A stretch of DNA of 64,000 nucleotides, taken from contig NZ_SBHN01000001.1 in NCBI RefSeq assembly GCF_006980715.1, forward strand, positions 434,001 through 498,000, read 5' to 3'. Shown one piece after another: positions 8,735-16,658 of this stretch. How positions within the stretch are numbered: position 1 is the stretch's first letter; every line of letters begins with the position of its first letter. The translations under genes were made by a program, and so were the position numbers. The notes beneath the pieces were generated by a model, which searched no databases, was not told the origin of the DNA, and saw only the letters and a list, made by a program, of their open reading frames with translations. This DNA comes from Telmatospirillum sp. J64-1. Its GTDB lineage: Bacteria > Pseudomonadota > Alphaproteobacteria > Rhodospirillales > Magnetospirillaceae.

Positions 8735-9627
8735 TATTTCCCTTCCGAGACGAGGGCGCGGGCGGCATCCAGGCAGTCCTGTTCCCGCTGCCTGACCCGG
8801 GGCAGGCCGACCAGATCGGTGAAGTCCTTGAAGCCGACCAACCGGTCGTGCAGATGGCGCGTCGTCCCTGCCTGACGCAAATCGGCGAACAGGGCGCGCA
8901 GGGTCTTCGTCACGGCGAGCACCGAGGAAACGGGCCAGATGGCGACGGCAAAGCCGATCTCTTCCAGTTCGGCGGCGGTCATTTCCGGGGTGAGGCCGAA
9001 TTCGACCATGTTGGCCAGATGATGGCCCGGCGCCTCGTCCAGGATGCGCCGCATGTCGTTCCGGTCGCGGGGCGCCTCGACGAACAATAGGTCGGCCCCG
9101 GCTTCGCGGTAGAGGTTGATCCTCTCGATGGCCTGATCGATTCCTTCCACCGCCAGCGCGTCGGTACGGGCCATGAGGACCAGATCGGCATCCTGGCGCG
9201 AATCCACGGCCGCCTTGATCTTCGCCACCATCTCTTCCGCCGGGATCACCGCCTTGCCCGCGGTATGGCCGCAGCGTTTGGGGAAGACCTGATCCTCGAT
9301 GAACAGCCCGCCGACCCCGGCCCGCTCCAGCAGGCGAATCGTGCGGGCGACATTGGTGACATTGCCGAAGCCGGTATCGGCATCGGCGAAGACCGGAATG
9401 TCGACCGCGTCGCAAAGCCGGGCGTAATGATCGGCCAGTTCGGACAGGGAAAGCTGCGACGTATCCGGTTCGCCCAGCAGCGACGCCGTGGCCGCGAAGC
9501 CGCCCATGACCACCGCGGGAAAACCGGCCTCGGCGGCGATCCGGGCGCTCAAGGCGTCATGCACGCCGGGCATCGCCAGGATCTCCGGCTGTTCGACCAA
9601 TTGGCGGAAACGCGTGGTTCTACGCAT
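8734..9627 (-). CDS. Second isocitrate lyase/PEP mutase family lyase
   Basis: A 297-residue paralogue-type member of the same superfamily as the convergent gene to its left, but clearly diverged. It has the lyase loop KRCGHTAGKAV with catalytic Cys119, plus ADADTGFGN and IEDQVFPKR metal/substrate segments. It has its own promoter region. Two such lyases beside one TRAP system suggest two related substrates, or two steps of one pathway such as methylcitrate- or dimethylmalate-type degradation. I cannot tell which. Confidence 0.87.
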   Translation of the reverse strand: MRRTTRFRQLVEQPEILAMPGVHDALSARIAAEAGFPAVVMGGFAATASLLGEPDTSQLSLSELADHYARLCDAVDIPVFADADTGFGNVTNVARTIRLLERAGVGGLFIEDQVFPKRCGHTAGKAVIPAEEMVAKIKAAVDSRQDADLVLMARTDALAVEGIDQAIERINLYREAGADLLFVEAPRDRNDMRRILDEAPGHHLANMVEFGLTPEMTAAELEEIGFAVAIWPVSSVLAVTKTLRALFADLRQAGTTRHLHDRLVGFKDFTDLVGLPRVRQREQDCLDAARALVSEGK

Positions 9628-9703
9628 GGCGGGACTCGTCCTGGCTGGAAATCGCTGGAGAGCGATGCTAGTCGCGCCGACCTGTCATAACAAGGAGGGT
9701 GGT

Positions 9704-11221
9704 TCAGGCGGACAGGCGCTGGGCCTCGGCCGCCTGTGCCATCCAGGCGGCGACGGCCTCGGCTTGGCTCTTGTCCAGGTGAAGGCCGAGCTTGGTCCGC
9801 CGCCACAGCACGTCCTCGGCGGTGCGGGCCCATTCCCGGCGCATCAGGAAGTCGAGCTCCGCTTCATAGAGACCGGCGCCGAAATGGCGGCCCAGCGCGG
9901 CCTCGCTGCGTGCCGTGCCCACCAAGTCGTAAAGGCGCGTGCCGTAAAGCCGCCCATAGCGTGTCAGCAGTCCTGCCGGCATCCAGGGCAGGCGCCTTGC
10001 CGCCTCGCGCAGGAAGGCATCGAAATCGGCATCGGCGATGTCGCCGCCGGGCAGGGGGGCCTTGGCCGTCCAAGGCTTGGCGATGCCTCCCAGCAGCGGG
10101 GAGAGCTTTTCCAGCGCATGTTCGGCCAGCTTGCGGTAGGTCGTGATCTTGCCGCCGAAGATCGACAGAAGCGGCGCCTCGCCCTCGGCGGCATCGATGT
10201 CGAAGACATAGTCGCGGGTGACGGCCGAGAGATTGGCGCTCTTGTCGTTATAGAGCGGGCGGACGCCGGAATAAGTCCAGACGATGTCGTCGCGGCTGAC
10301 TTTCTCGGTGAAATACTGGTTCACCAGATCGAGGATGTAGTCGATCTCGTTGTCGTCGATCGCCACCTTGGCCGGGTCGCCCTGGTAGGACAGGTCGGTG
10401 GTGCCCAGCAGGGTGAACTGGCCCTCATAGGGAATGGCGAAGGCGATGCGGCCGTCGCCATTCTGGAAGATATAGGAATGGGAGCCTTCGAACTTGCGCC
10501 GGATGACGACATGGCTGCCCTTGACCAGCCGCAGATCGGCGCTGCGCTTCACCCCCTCGGCCCGCTTCATCACCTCGGTCACCCAGGGACCGGCGGCATT
10601 GACCAGTGCGCGGGCGGTGACCTCGAAGCTTTCGCCTTCGGCGGTCCTCAGGCGCAGCAGCCACCCGTCCCCCTGGCGGCGGAAGCTTTCGCAGCGGGTG
10701 CGGGTGTGGATCGCCGCGCCCCGGGCCTGGGCGTCCAGGGCGTTCAGCACCACCAGCCGGGCGTCGTCGACCCAGCAGTCGGAATAGGCGAAGCCCGTGC
10801 TGTATTGCCCGTCCAGGGGCCGGCCCTCCGGACTGCTGCGCAGGTCCAACCTGGTGGTGCCGGGCAGGATTTGGCGGCCACCGAGATGGTCGTAGAGGAA
10901 CAGGCCCAGGCGGAGCAGCCATTTCGGCCGCAGTCCCTTGTGATGAGGCAGGACGAAGCGAAGCGGCCAGATGATATGCGGTGCGGCGCGCAGCAGCACT
11001 TCGCGCTCCATCAGGGCCTCGCGGACCAGGCGGAACTCGTAATATTCCAGATAGCGCAGCCCGCCATGGATCAGCTTGGTACTGGCCGAGGAGGTGGCAC
11101 GGGCCAGGTCGTCCTGCTCGCACAGGAAGACCTTGAGGCCCCGGCCGGCGGCATCGCGGGCGATGCCGGTGCCGTTGATGCCGCCGCCGATAACGGCGAT
11201 GTCGTAATGGGGAAGACTCAT
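9704..11221 (-). CDS. glpD: Aerobic glycerol-3-phosphate dehydrogenase
   Basis: A 505-residue membrane-associated flavoprotein that oxidises sn-glycerol 3-phosphate to dihydroxyacetone phosphate and passes electrons to quinone. The N-terminal FAD-binding segment reads YDIAVIGGGINGTGIARDAA; the family motif TSSASTKLIHGGLRYLE follows. The start is ambiguous: a GTG at 11224 and an ATG at 11221. I prefer the ATG, which overlaps the permease stop as TGATG. It is the last gene of a phn-type ABC operon with no glycerol kinase nearby, which suggests that a phosphorylated glycerol compound is imported ready-made. Confidence 0.94.
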   Translation of the reverse strand: MSLPHYDIAVIGGGINGTGIARDAAGRGLKVFLCEQDDLARATSSASTKLIHGGLRYLEYYEFRLVREALMEREVLLRAAPHIIWPLRFVLPHHKGLRPKWLLRLGLFLYDHLGGRQILPGTTRLDLRSSPEGRPLDGQYSTGFAYSDCWVDDARLVVLNALDAQARGAAIHTRTRCESFRRQGDGWLLRLRTAEGESFEVTARALVNAAGPWVTEVMKRAEGVKRSADLRLVKGSHVVIRRKFEGSHSYIFQNGDGRIAFAIPYEGQFTLLGTTDLSYQGDPAKVAIDDNEIDYILDLVNQYFTEKVSRDDIVWTYSGVRPLYNDKSANLSAVTRDYVFDIDAAEGEAPLLSIFGGKITTYRKLAEHALEKLSPLLGGIAKPWTAKAPLPGGDIADADFDAFLREAARRLPWMPAGLLTRYGRLYGTRLYDLVGTARSEAALGRHFGAGLYEAELDFLMRREWARTAEDVLWRRTKLGLHLDKSQAEAVAAWMAQAAEAQRLSA

Positions 11222-12051
11222 CACATCACCTTGTTGCGCAGCCAGGCCGCCAGGGCTTCGCCGGCGACGACCATGGCGATGATCGCCAGCAGGATGGTGG
11301 ACACCGTCTGCCAGGCGAAGGTGTCGATGGAACCTTGCAGGATCAGGCCGATCCCGCCGGCCCCCACCAGCCCCAGGACGGTGGATTCACGCAGATTGAT
11401 GTCCCAGCGCAGGATGGTCACGGCGACGAAGGTCGGCACCACCTGCGGAATGATGCCGTAGAGGATGATCTTCATGCGCGACGCACCGACCGCTTCCAAG
11501 GCCTCGATGGGTGCGCGGTTGATTTCCTCGATGGCCTCGCTCATCAGCTTGCCCAGGAAGCCGATGGAGCGGAACATGATGGCGATGATCCCGGCCAGCG
11601 CGCCCGGCCCGAAGATGGCGACGAAGAGCAGCGCCCAGATGATGGTGTTGACCGAGCGGCTGGACACCAGGATGACGCGGCCCAGCCACAGCGTGGCCCG
11701 GTTGGGCGTGGTGTTCTGCGCCGCCAGCCAAGCCACCGGCATCGACACCAGGACCCCCAGCACGGTGGCGATGGTGGCGATGTTCAGCGTCTCGACGATG
11801 GCGCTGGCGATGCTGGGCAGGCGCGACATGTCGGGTGGCGACATGCGGATGAACAGGTCGGCGATCTGCACGGGCGCATCCATCACCCATTCCGGGTCGA
11901 TGTCGATGTTGTAGATCGACCAATAGGCGGCCAACCCGATCAGCAGGGTCACGGCATAGCGCGTCCAGCGCTCGCGGGGGCTATGGCGGCTCCAGGCGCG
12001 GTGGGCGGCGCCCATGCCGGCCATCGGGGTATCTTCGGCGGCGCTTACCAT
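11221..12051 (-). CDS. phnE: PhnE-type ABC transporter permease (second copy)
   Basis: A 276-residue permease of the phosphonate/phosphite/phosphate importer family. The EAA-type loop (AIEEINRAPIEALEAVGAS) and GAGGIGLILQG near the C-terminus are characteristic. It overlaps the upstream permease by 7 bases and glpD by one. With the other PhnE it forms the membrane channel of one importer; two unequal PhnE subunits are common in this family. Confidence 0.92.
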   Translation of the reverse strand: MVSAAEDTPMAGMGAAHRAWSRHSPRERWTRYAVTLLIGLAAYWSIYNIDIDPEWVMDAPVQIADLFIRMSPPDMSRLPSIASAIVETLNIATIATVLGVLVSMPVAWLAAQNTTPNRATLWLGRVILVSSRSVNTIIWALLFVAIFGPGALAGIIAIMFRSIGFLGKLMSEAIEEINRAPIEALEAVGASRMKIILYGIIPQVVPTFVAVTILRWDINLRESTVLGLVGAGGIGLILQGSIDTFAWQTVSTILLAIIAMVVAGEALAAWLRNKVM

Positions 12052-12866
12052 AGCTTCCTCCGAATCCGTCCGCTGATGGCTTCGCTGAGCAGGATCGCGG
12101 CGATGATGATCAAGGTGATGGCGAAGGCGAAGTCGTAGTCGTAGCGGCGGAAGGCGTTCATCAGCGTCGCGCCGATGCCGCCCGCGCCGACGATGCCGAC
12201 CACCGCCGAGGCGCGCAGGTTGCTGTCGAACTGATAGATCGTCAGGCCGATCTGGCGCGGCATGATCTGCGGCAGGACGGCATAGATCAGGGTGATGAAA
12301 TAGCCCGCCCCGGCGGCGCGCAGGGCCTCGACCTGCCCCCAGTTGATCTCCTCGATCCGTTCGGCCAGCATCTTGGCGACGAAGCCGATGGAATAGATGG
12401 CCAGCGTCAGGATCCCTGCCAGCGGGCCGAAGCCGACCGCCTTGACGAACAGGATGGCGACGATGATGGGATGGAAGCTGCGGGCGACGATGATGATGCC
12501 CCGGCCCAGCAGGTAGACCGGCTTGGGCGCGAGGTTGCGCGCGGCCATGAAGGCGATGGGGATGCTGAGGCCGACCCCCAGGATGGTCGACAGGATGGCG
12601 ATGCGCAGGGTTTCCATCAGGCCGGTGAAGACCAGTTCCGGACGCTTGAGGTCGGGCGGAAAGGCGCCGGAGAAGATGCGGGCCGCACGCGGCAGGCCTT
12701 CCTGGATGCGGTTCCAGTCGAAGGGCAGGGTGGACAGCGCCCAGACGAAATAGACGATGACGAGAAGGATCAGGCTCCAGCGCAGGGCCGGGTTGGGGAT
12801 GAGGGACGGCTTGCGCCAGGTGCGCCGGGCGGGCGGCGCCAGGGGATTGGAAACCGGCTCGCTCAT
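12045..12866 (-). CDS. phnE: PhnE-type ABC transporter permease (first copy)
   Basis: A 273-residue integral membrane permease, homologous to the following gene. It has a cytoplasmic N-terminus with a proline-rich run, a LAERIEEINWGQVEALRAAG EAA loop and the GAGGIGATLMNAF motif. It starts 3 bases downstream of the ATPase gene. It should pair with the second PhnE and the PhnC ATPase. Confidence 0.92.
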   Translation of the reverse strand: MSEPVSNPLAPPARRTWRKPSLIPNPALRWSLILLVIVYFVWALSTLPFDWNRIQEGLPRAARIFSGAFPPDLKRPELVFTGLMETLRIAILSTILGVGLSIPIAFMAARNLAPKPVYLLGRGIIIVARSFHPIIVAILFVKAVGFGPLAGILTLAIYSIGFVAKMLAERIEEINWGQVEALRAAGAGYFITLIYAVLPQIMPRQIGLTIYQFDSNLRASAVVGIVGAGGIGATLMNAFRRYDYDFAFAITLIIIAAILLSEAISGRIRRKLW

Positions 12867-12869
12867 GGC

Positions 12870-13661
12870 TCAGCCCGCCGCGGCACGCAGGATGACGCCT
12901 TGCGCGTCTTCGCGCTCGGCCGCCGGGACGCCGTCATAGACATGGTCCATCGCCTCGGCATCGAGATCGGAGGGCAGGCCGTCGAAGATGATGCGGCCGA
13001 AGCGCATGCCGACGATGCGCTGGGTGAATTCCTTGGCTTCCTGCACGTTGTGGATGTTGATTAGGACGGGCAGGCGGTATTCCTCGGACAGGGACCGCAG
13101 CAATTCCATGATCTGGACCGAGGTCTTGGGATCGAGCGAGGCCGTCGGTTCGTCCGCCAGCAGGATTTCCGGTTCCTGCATCAGGGCGCGGACGACGCCG
13201 ACGCGCTGGCGCTCGCCGCCCGACAATTCGTCGGCGCGCTTGTTGGCGTAATGGGCGATGCCGACGCGCTCCATCAGGTGGAAGGCGCGGTCGATGTCTT
13301 CCTGCGGGTATTTGCGCAAGGCGGCCCGCCAGAAGGGGACGTAGCCCAGCCGCCCGGACAGCACATTTTCCATCACCGTCAGGCGGTCGATCAGGTTGAA
13401 GCCCTGGAAGATCATGCCGATCCGCCGGCGCGCCATGCGCAGGCTCGACCCCTGCAGATGGGTGAGATTGACGCCGTTCAATTCGATGGTGCCGGATGTC
13501 GGCTCGACCAAGCGGTTGATGCAGCGCAGGAGAGTACTCTTGCCGGCCCCCGAGGCACCGATGATGGCGATGCAGCTCTGGCCCGGAACCTCCAGGTTCA
13601 AGTCGCTGAGAACAGCCTTGCTGTCGCCGTAGCATTTCACGAGATTACTGATTTTGAGCAT
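12870..13661 (-). CDS. phnC: PhnC-type ABC transporter ATP-binding protein
   Basis: A 263-residue ATPase. Walker A is GASGAGKST at residues 35-43, the signature is LSGGERQRVGVVRAL, and Walker B is EILLADEPTASLD. The length and NLVKCYGDSKAVL opening match PhnC. I chose the ATG preceded by GGAGGGCGTG; a TTG four codons earlier falls inside that ribosome-binding site. It energises import of the ligand captured by the upstream PhnD. Confidence 0.93.
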   Translation of the reverse strand: MLKISNLVKCYGDSKAVLSDLNLEVPGQSCIAIIGASGAGKSTLLRCINRLVEPTSGTIELNGVNLTHLQGSSLRMARRRIGMIFQGFNLIDRLTVMENVLSGRLGYVPFWRAALRKYPQEDIDRAFHLMERVGIAHYANKRADELSGGERQRVGVVRALMQEPEILLADEPTASLDPKTSVQIMELLRSLSEEYRLPVLINIHNVQEAKEFTQRIVGMRFGRIIFDGLPSDLDAEAMDHVYDGVPAAEREDAQGVILRAAAG

Positions 13662-13730
13662 CACGCCCTCCAAGAAGCCGACCAGGAAGAAGGGGCCGGC
13701 CGGATCGACCGGCCCGTGGGGTTCATCCGG

Positions 13731-14744
13731 TTACTTCTCGGATTGCAGGCCTTCGGCCGTATAGCGCACGCCGTTCGCGGCCTGGATCTGGCGGATCACT
13801 TCCCAGTCTTCCTTGTAGGTGATGGGGATGAACTGGGTCACGTCCTTGAACTCCTCGCCCAGGGCGGTGCCCCGGAAATCGAAGGTGAAGAAGGCCTCGC
13901 GGATCTTCTCGACGAGGTCCGGGTGCAGGTTATGGGCATGGGTGTACGAGGTCGTGGGGAAACGGGCCGATTCCCAAACGATCTTGACCTGCTCCGGATC
14001 GTAGAGGCCGCGCTGGGCCATGCGCTCGACCACTTCCGAAGCCACCGGGGCGGCATCGAAGTCACCAGCCACCACGCCCAGCATCGACTGGTCGTGCGAT
14101 CCCGAATAGACCACGGTGTAATCGCTGTCGGGGGTCACCCCCAAAGCGGGGAACAGGGCGCGCGGCGCCAGATTGCCGGAATTGGAGGTGGGCGAGGTAT
14201 GCGCCACGCGCTTGCCCTTCAGATCCGTCAGCGATTCGATGCCGCTATCGGCCTGGGTATAGACCTGCAAGGTATAGCCGAAGCTGCCGTTCTCGCCGCC
14301 CATCAGGGCAAAGGGCACGGCGCCAGCCAGGTTAACGGCGAAGGGGGTGGGACCGGTGGAGAAGCCGGCGATATGCAGGCGGCCCGAACGCATCGCCTCG
14401 ACCTGGGCCGAGTTGGATTGCACGGCGAAGAAGCGGACCCTCTTCCCGGTGACATTCTGCAGATGCTCGATGAAGGGTTCCCAGATGTCGCCATAGACCG
14501 CCGGATCCTCGACCGGCGTATAGGCGAAGATCAGGGTGTTGGGATTGACGAACTGGCTGGGATCGGTCGGCGGATCGGCGGTCAGGTCGCCGTCGCGATC
14601 GCAATACATCCTGTCGAGGTCGCCGCGCGGGCAATCCTCGTTCGCATGGGCCGGGGCAAGCGCCAGGGTCGCGGCCATTCCGGCCGCCGCCAGGGCGTAA
14701 AGGCTGCGAGACGCCAACGGGGTGTGCGTCCTTTTCTCCATCAT
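13731..14744 (-). CDS. phnD: PhnD-type periplasmic binding protein
   Basis: A 337-residue secreted binding protein with a signal peptide cleaved probably after AHA near residue 34. The mature start is unusual: an acidic, Cys-containing stretch of about 35 residues (with MYCDRDGDLTAD) precedes the canonical LIFAYTPVEDPAVYGD start of the PhnD fold. STGPTPF and HTSPTSNSGNLAPRALF correspond to the oxyanion-binding loops of phosphonate/phosphite binders. It is the first gene of phnD-phnC-phnE-phnE-glpD. The association with glpD, a phosphatase and a DeoR regulator argues for an organic phosphate rather than a C-P compound. Confidence 0.9.
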   Translation of the reverse strand: MMEKRTHTPLASRSLYALAAAGMAATLALAPAHANEDCPRGDLDRMYCDRDGDLTADPPTDPSQFVNPNTLIFAYTPVEDPAVYGDIWEPFIEHLQNVTGKRVRFFAVQSNSAQVEAMRSGRLHIAGFSTGPTPFAVNLAGAVPFALMGGENGSFGYTLQVYTQADSGIESLTDLKGKRVAHTSPTSNSGNLAPRALFPALGVTPDSDYTVVYSGSHDQSMLGVVAGDFDAAPVASEVVERMAQRGLYDPEQVKIVWESARFPTTSYTHAHNLHPDLVEKIREAFFTFDFRGTALGEEFKDVTQFIPITYKEDWEVIRQIQAANGVRYTAEGLQSEK

Positions 14745-14862
14745 TGTCGTTCCTCCACCTGCTGTTTTGTCGTTTCCGCGAACATTCCCGATGCTCGTCG
14801 TCTTGAGCGGCCGTCAGGTGAGCCCTCATGGCAGCATCTTAGCGCTCATATCTTGGCATCTG

Positions 14863-14921
14863 CAACATGAGTTTGAGATATAATGTTGTAGTTGCCAATA
14901 TCTATGTTGAGGGTGCAACAT
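14863..14921. promoter_or_regulatory. Four-copy CAACAT/ATGTTG array in the phnD/phosphatase divergence
   Basis: CAACAT occurs at 14863-14868 and 14916-14921, and its reverse complement ATGTTG at 14883-14888 and 14904-14909. The outer copies share the longer TGCAACATGA. First-to-second and second-to-third spacings are 20 and 21 bases, about two helical turns. The region is AT-rich against a GC-rich background. This is a plausible operator set for the DeoR-family regulator encoded just downstream. Confidence 0.5.
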
Positions 14922-14986
14922 GATGCTCCTGCGTCGTCGTGACGCGCCGCGCCCGCCCTAGCGGGAGCCGCCAGCCAAGGAGAATG

Positions 14987-15850
14987 ATGAGCATGGAGCA
15001 GACCCGGACCGTTCTTCTGCCCCTGGACCTGTTTCCCCTCGCCGAGCGCCGGGCTGTACGGGCCGTGCTCACCGATATCGACGACACGCTGACGCATGAC
15101 GGCTATCTTCCGGCCAAGGCCTACGAGGCCATGGAAAAGCTGCGCGCGGCGGGATACCTGGTCATCCCCGTGACCGGTCGTCCGGCGGGGTGGTGCGACC
15201 TGATCGCCCGGCTTTGGCCGGTCGATGGCGTGGTCGGCGAGAATGGCGCTTTCTATTTCCGTTATCTCAAGGAACAGCGCCGGATGCTGCGGGTCTATAC
15301 CCGTGACGAGGAAACGCGCAGGGCCGACAAGCACGGCCTGAAACGCATCGAAGGCCGCGTCCTAGCCGAGATCCCGGGATGCAGGATCTCCGTCGACCAG
15401 CCCTATCGCGAGGCCGATCTTGCGGTTGATTTCGCCGAGGACGTGCAGCCATTGCCGCGCGAGGACATAGAGCGTATCGTGCGCATCTTCGAAGAAGAAG
15501 GGGCACAGGCCAAGGTGTCGTCCATCCACGTCAATGGCTGGTTCGGCAGCTATGACAAGCTGAGCATGGCGCGCCGCATCATGGCCGAGCAGTTCGGCAT
15601 CGACATCGACACGCCCGAAGGCAATCGCAGCGTCGTCTTTTCGGGGGATTCCCCCAATGACGAACCGATGTTCGCCTTTTTCCGGCATAGTGTGGCAGTT
15701 GCCAACTTCATGGCCTTCGCCGACCGGGTGCAACACCAGCCGCAATGGCTGACCAGATCCTGCGGTGGTGAAGGCTTCAGCGAACTGGCTGCCTGCCTGA
15801 TCGAGGCCGGTGGCGGGCAGAGGGGGAAGGATGCTGCAGAAGCTTCGTAA
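14987..15850 (+). CDS. HAD-superfamily (type IIB) phosphatase
   Basis: A 287-residue cytoplasmic phosphatase. The four HAD motifs are visible: TDIDDTLT with the nucleophile Asp, the Thr in PVTGRP, the Lys in SYDKLSMA, and GDSPNDEPM. A type-IIB cap lies between motifs 2 and 3, as in sucrose-phosphate, mannosyl-phosphoglycerate and Cof-type phosphatases. AAGGAG precedes three closely spaced ATGs; I chose the second, with 4 bases of spacing. It overlaps the DeoR gene by 20 bases. It may dephosphorylate the imported compound or a product. Confidence 0.85.
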   Translation: MSMEQTRTVLLPLDLFPLAERRAVRAVLTDIDDTLTHDGYLPAKAYEAMEKLRAAGYLVIPVTGRPAGWCDLIARLWPVDGVVGENGAFYFRYLKEQRRMLRVYTRDEETRRADKHGLKRIEGRVLAEIPGCRISVDQPYREADLAVDFAEDVQPLPREDIERIVRIFEEEGAQAKVSSIHVNGWFGSYDKLSMARRIMAEQFGIDIDTPEGNRSVVFSGDSPNDEPMFAFFRHSVAVANFMAFADRVQHQPQWLTRSCGGEGFSELAACLIEAGGGQRGKDAAEAS

Positions 15851-16610
15851 GGAAGAGCGGCGCTCGCTGATCATGAGCGAATTGCGCGCCTCGCCCCTGG
15901 TGCGCATTTCGGCCTTGGCCGAGAAGTTCGGCGTGACCACGGAAACCATCCGCCGCGACCTCGACGCGCTGAGCAAGCAGGGCTTGGTGGCGCGGGAATA
16001 TGGCGGTGCCTCGGCCCGGCCGATGGGCGTGCAGCCGCCGGCCCGCGAGCGCGGACGGGAACTGACCGAGGAACGCTCGCGCATCGGCGCGGCGGCGGCG
16101 GCTCTGGTCATGCCGGGCGAGGTGCTGATGATCGATACCGGCTCGACCACCGGCCATCTGGCGCGCCACCTGGCGGCGATCGGCGAGGACCTGACGGTCG
16201 TGACCAACAGCTATCCGGTGGCCAGCGACGTCTCCAGCGGCGATGCGCGGGTGGTCATGTGTCCGGGGGAATTCGACCCGCGCGAAGGCGGCGTCTATGG
16301 CGTCGACAGCGCGGAATATCTGCGCCAGTTCCATGCCAACAAGGCCTTCATCGGGGCCAGCGGCATTTCCAGCGACGGCCTGAGCGACGTCAACCGCAAT
16401 GCCGTCTCGATCAAACGGGCGATGATCGAGCGGGCGGGCGAGACCTATGCCCTGGTCGATCACAGCAAATTCGGCGCGCGCCTGCTGGAATCGGTCGGCC
16501 CGCTTTCCGCCCTGGCCGGCCTGATCACCGACCAGGAACCGCCCGCCGAGCTGCGCCTGGCGCTGGAACGGGCGGGCGTCCAGATCATCGTCGCCGAGCC
16601 GCAGGTCTGA
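15831..16610 (+). CDS. DeoR-family transcriptional regulator (GlpR-like)
   Basis: A 259-residue repressor with an N-terminal helix-turn-helix (ISALAEKFGVTTETIRRDLD, about residues 25-45) and a sugar-phosphate-sensing domain (MIDTGSTTGHLARHL, later LVDHSKFGARL). The start is the ATG after AGGGGGAAGG, inside the end of the phosphatase gene. DeoR regulators respond to phosphorylated sugars or glycerol 3-phosphate. With glpD in the divergent operon it most likely controls both sides through the array at 14863-14921. Confidence 0.9.
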   Translation: MLQKLRKEERRSLIMSELRASPLVRISALAEKFGVTTETIRRDLDALSKQGLVAREYGGASARPMGVQPPARERGRELTEERSRIGAAAAALVMPGEVLMIDTGSTTGHLARHLAAIGEDLTVVTNSYPVASDVSSGDARVVMCPGEFDPREGGVYGVDSAEYLRQFHANKAFIGASGISSDGLSDVNRNAVSIKRAMIERAGETYALVDHSKFGARLLESVGPLSALAGLITDQEPPAELRLALERAGVQIIVAEPQV

Positions 16611-16617
16611 AGAAGGA

Positions 16618-16650
16618 GGGACGGGAGCAGGGGATACCCGCTCCCGTCCC
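16618..16650. terminator. Bidirectional terminator between deoR and mmsA
   Basis: GGGACGGGAGC (16618-16628) pairs perfectly with GCTCCCGTCCC (16640-16650), with a short inner GGG/CCC stem. It lies between the convergent stop codons of the regulator and the dehydrogenase. Confidence 0.75.
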
Positions 16651-16658
16651 CCCGGCCG

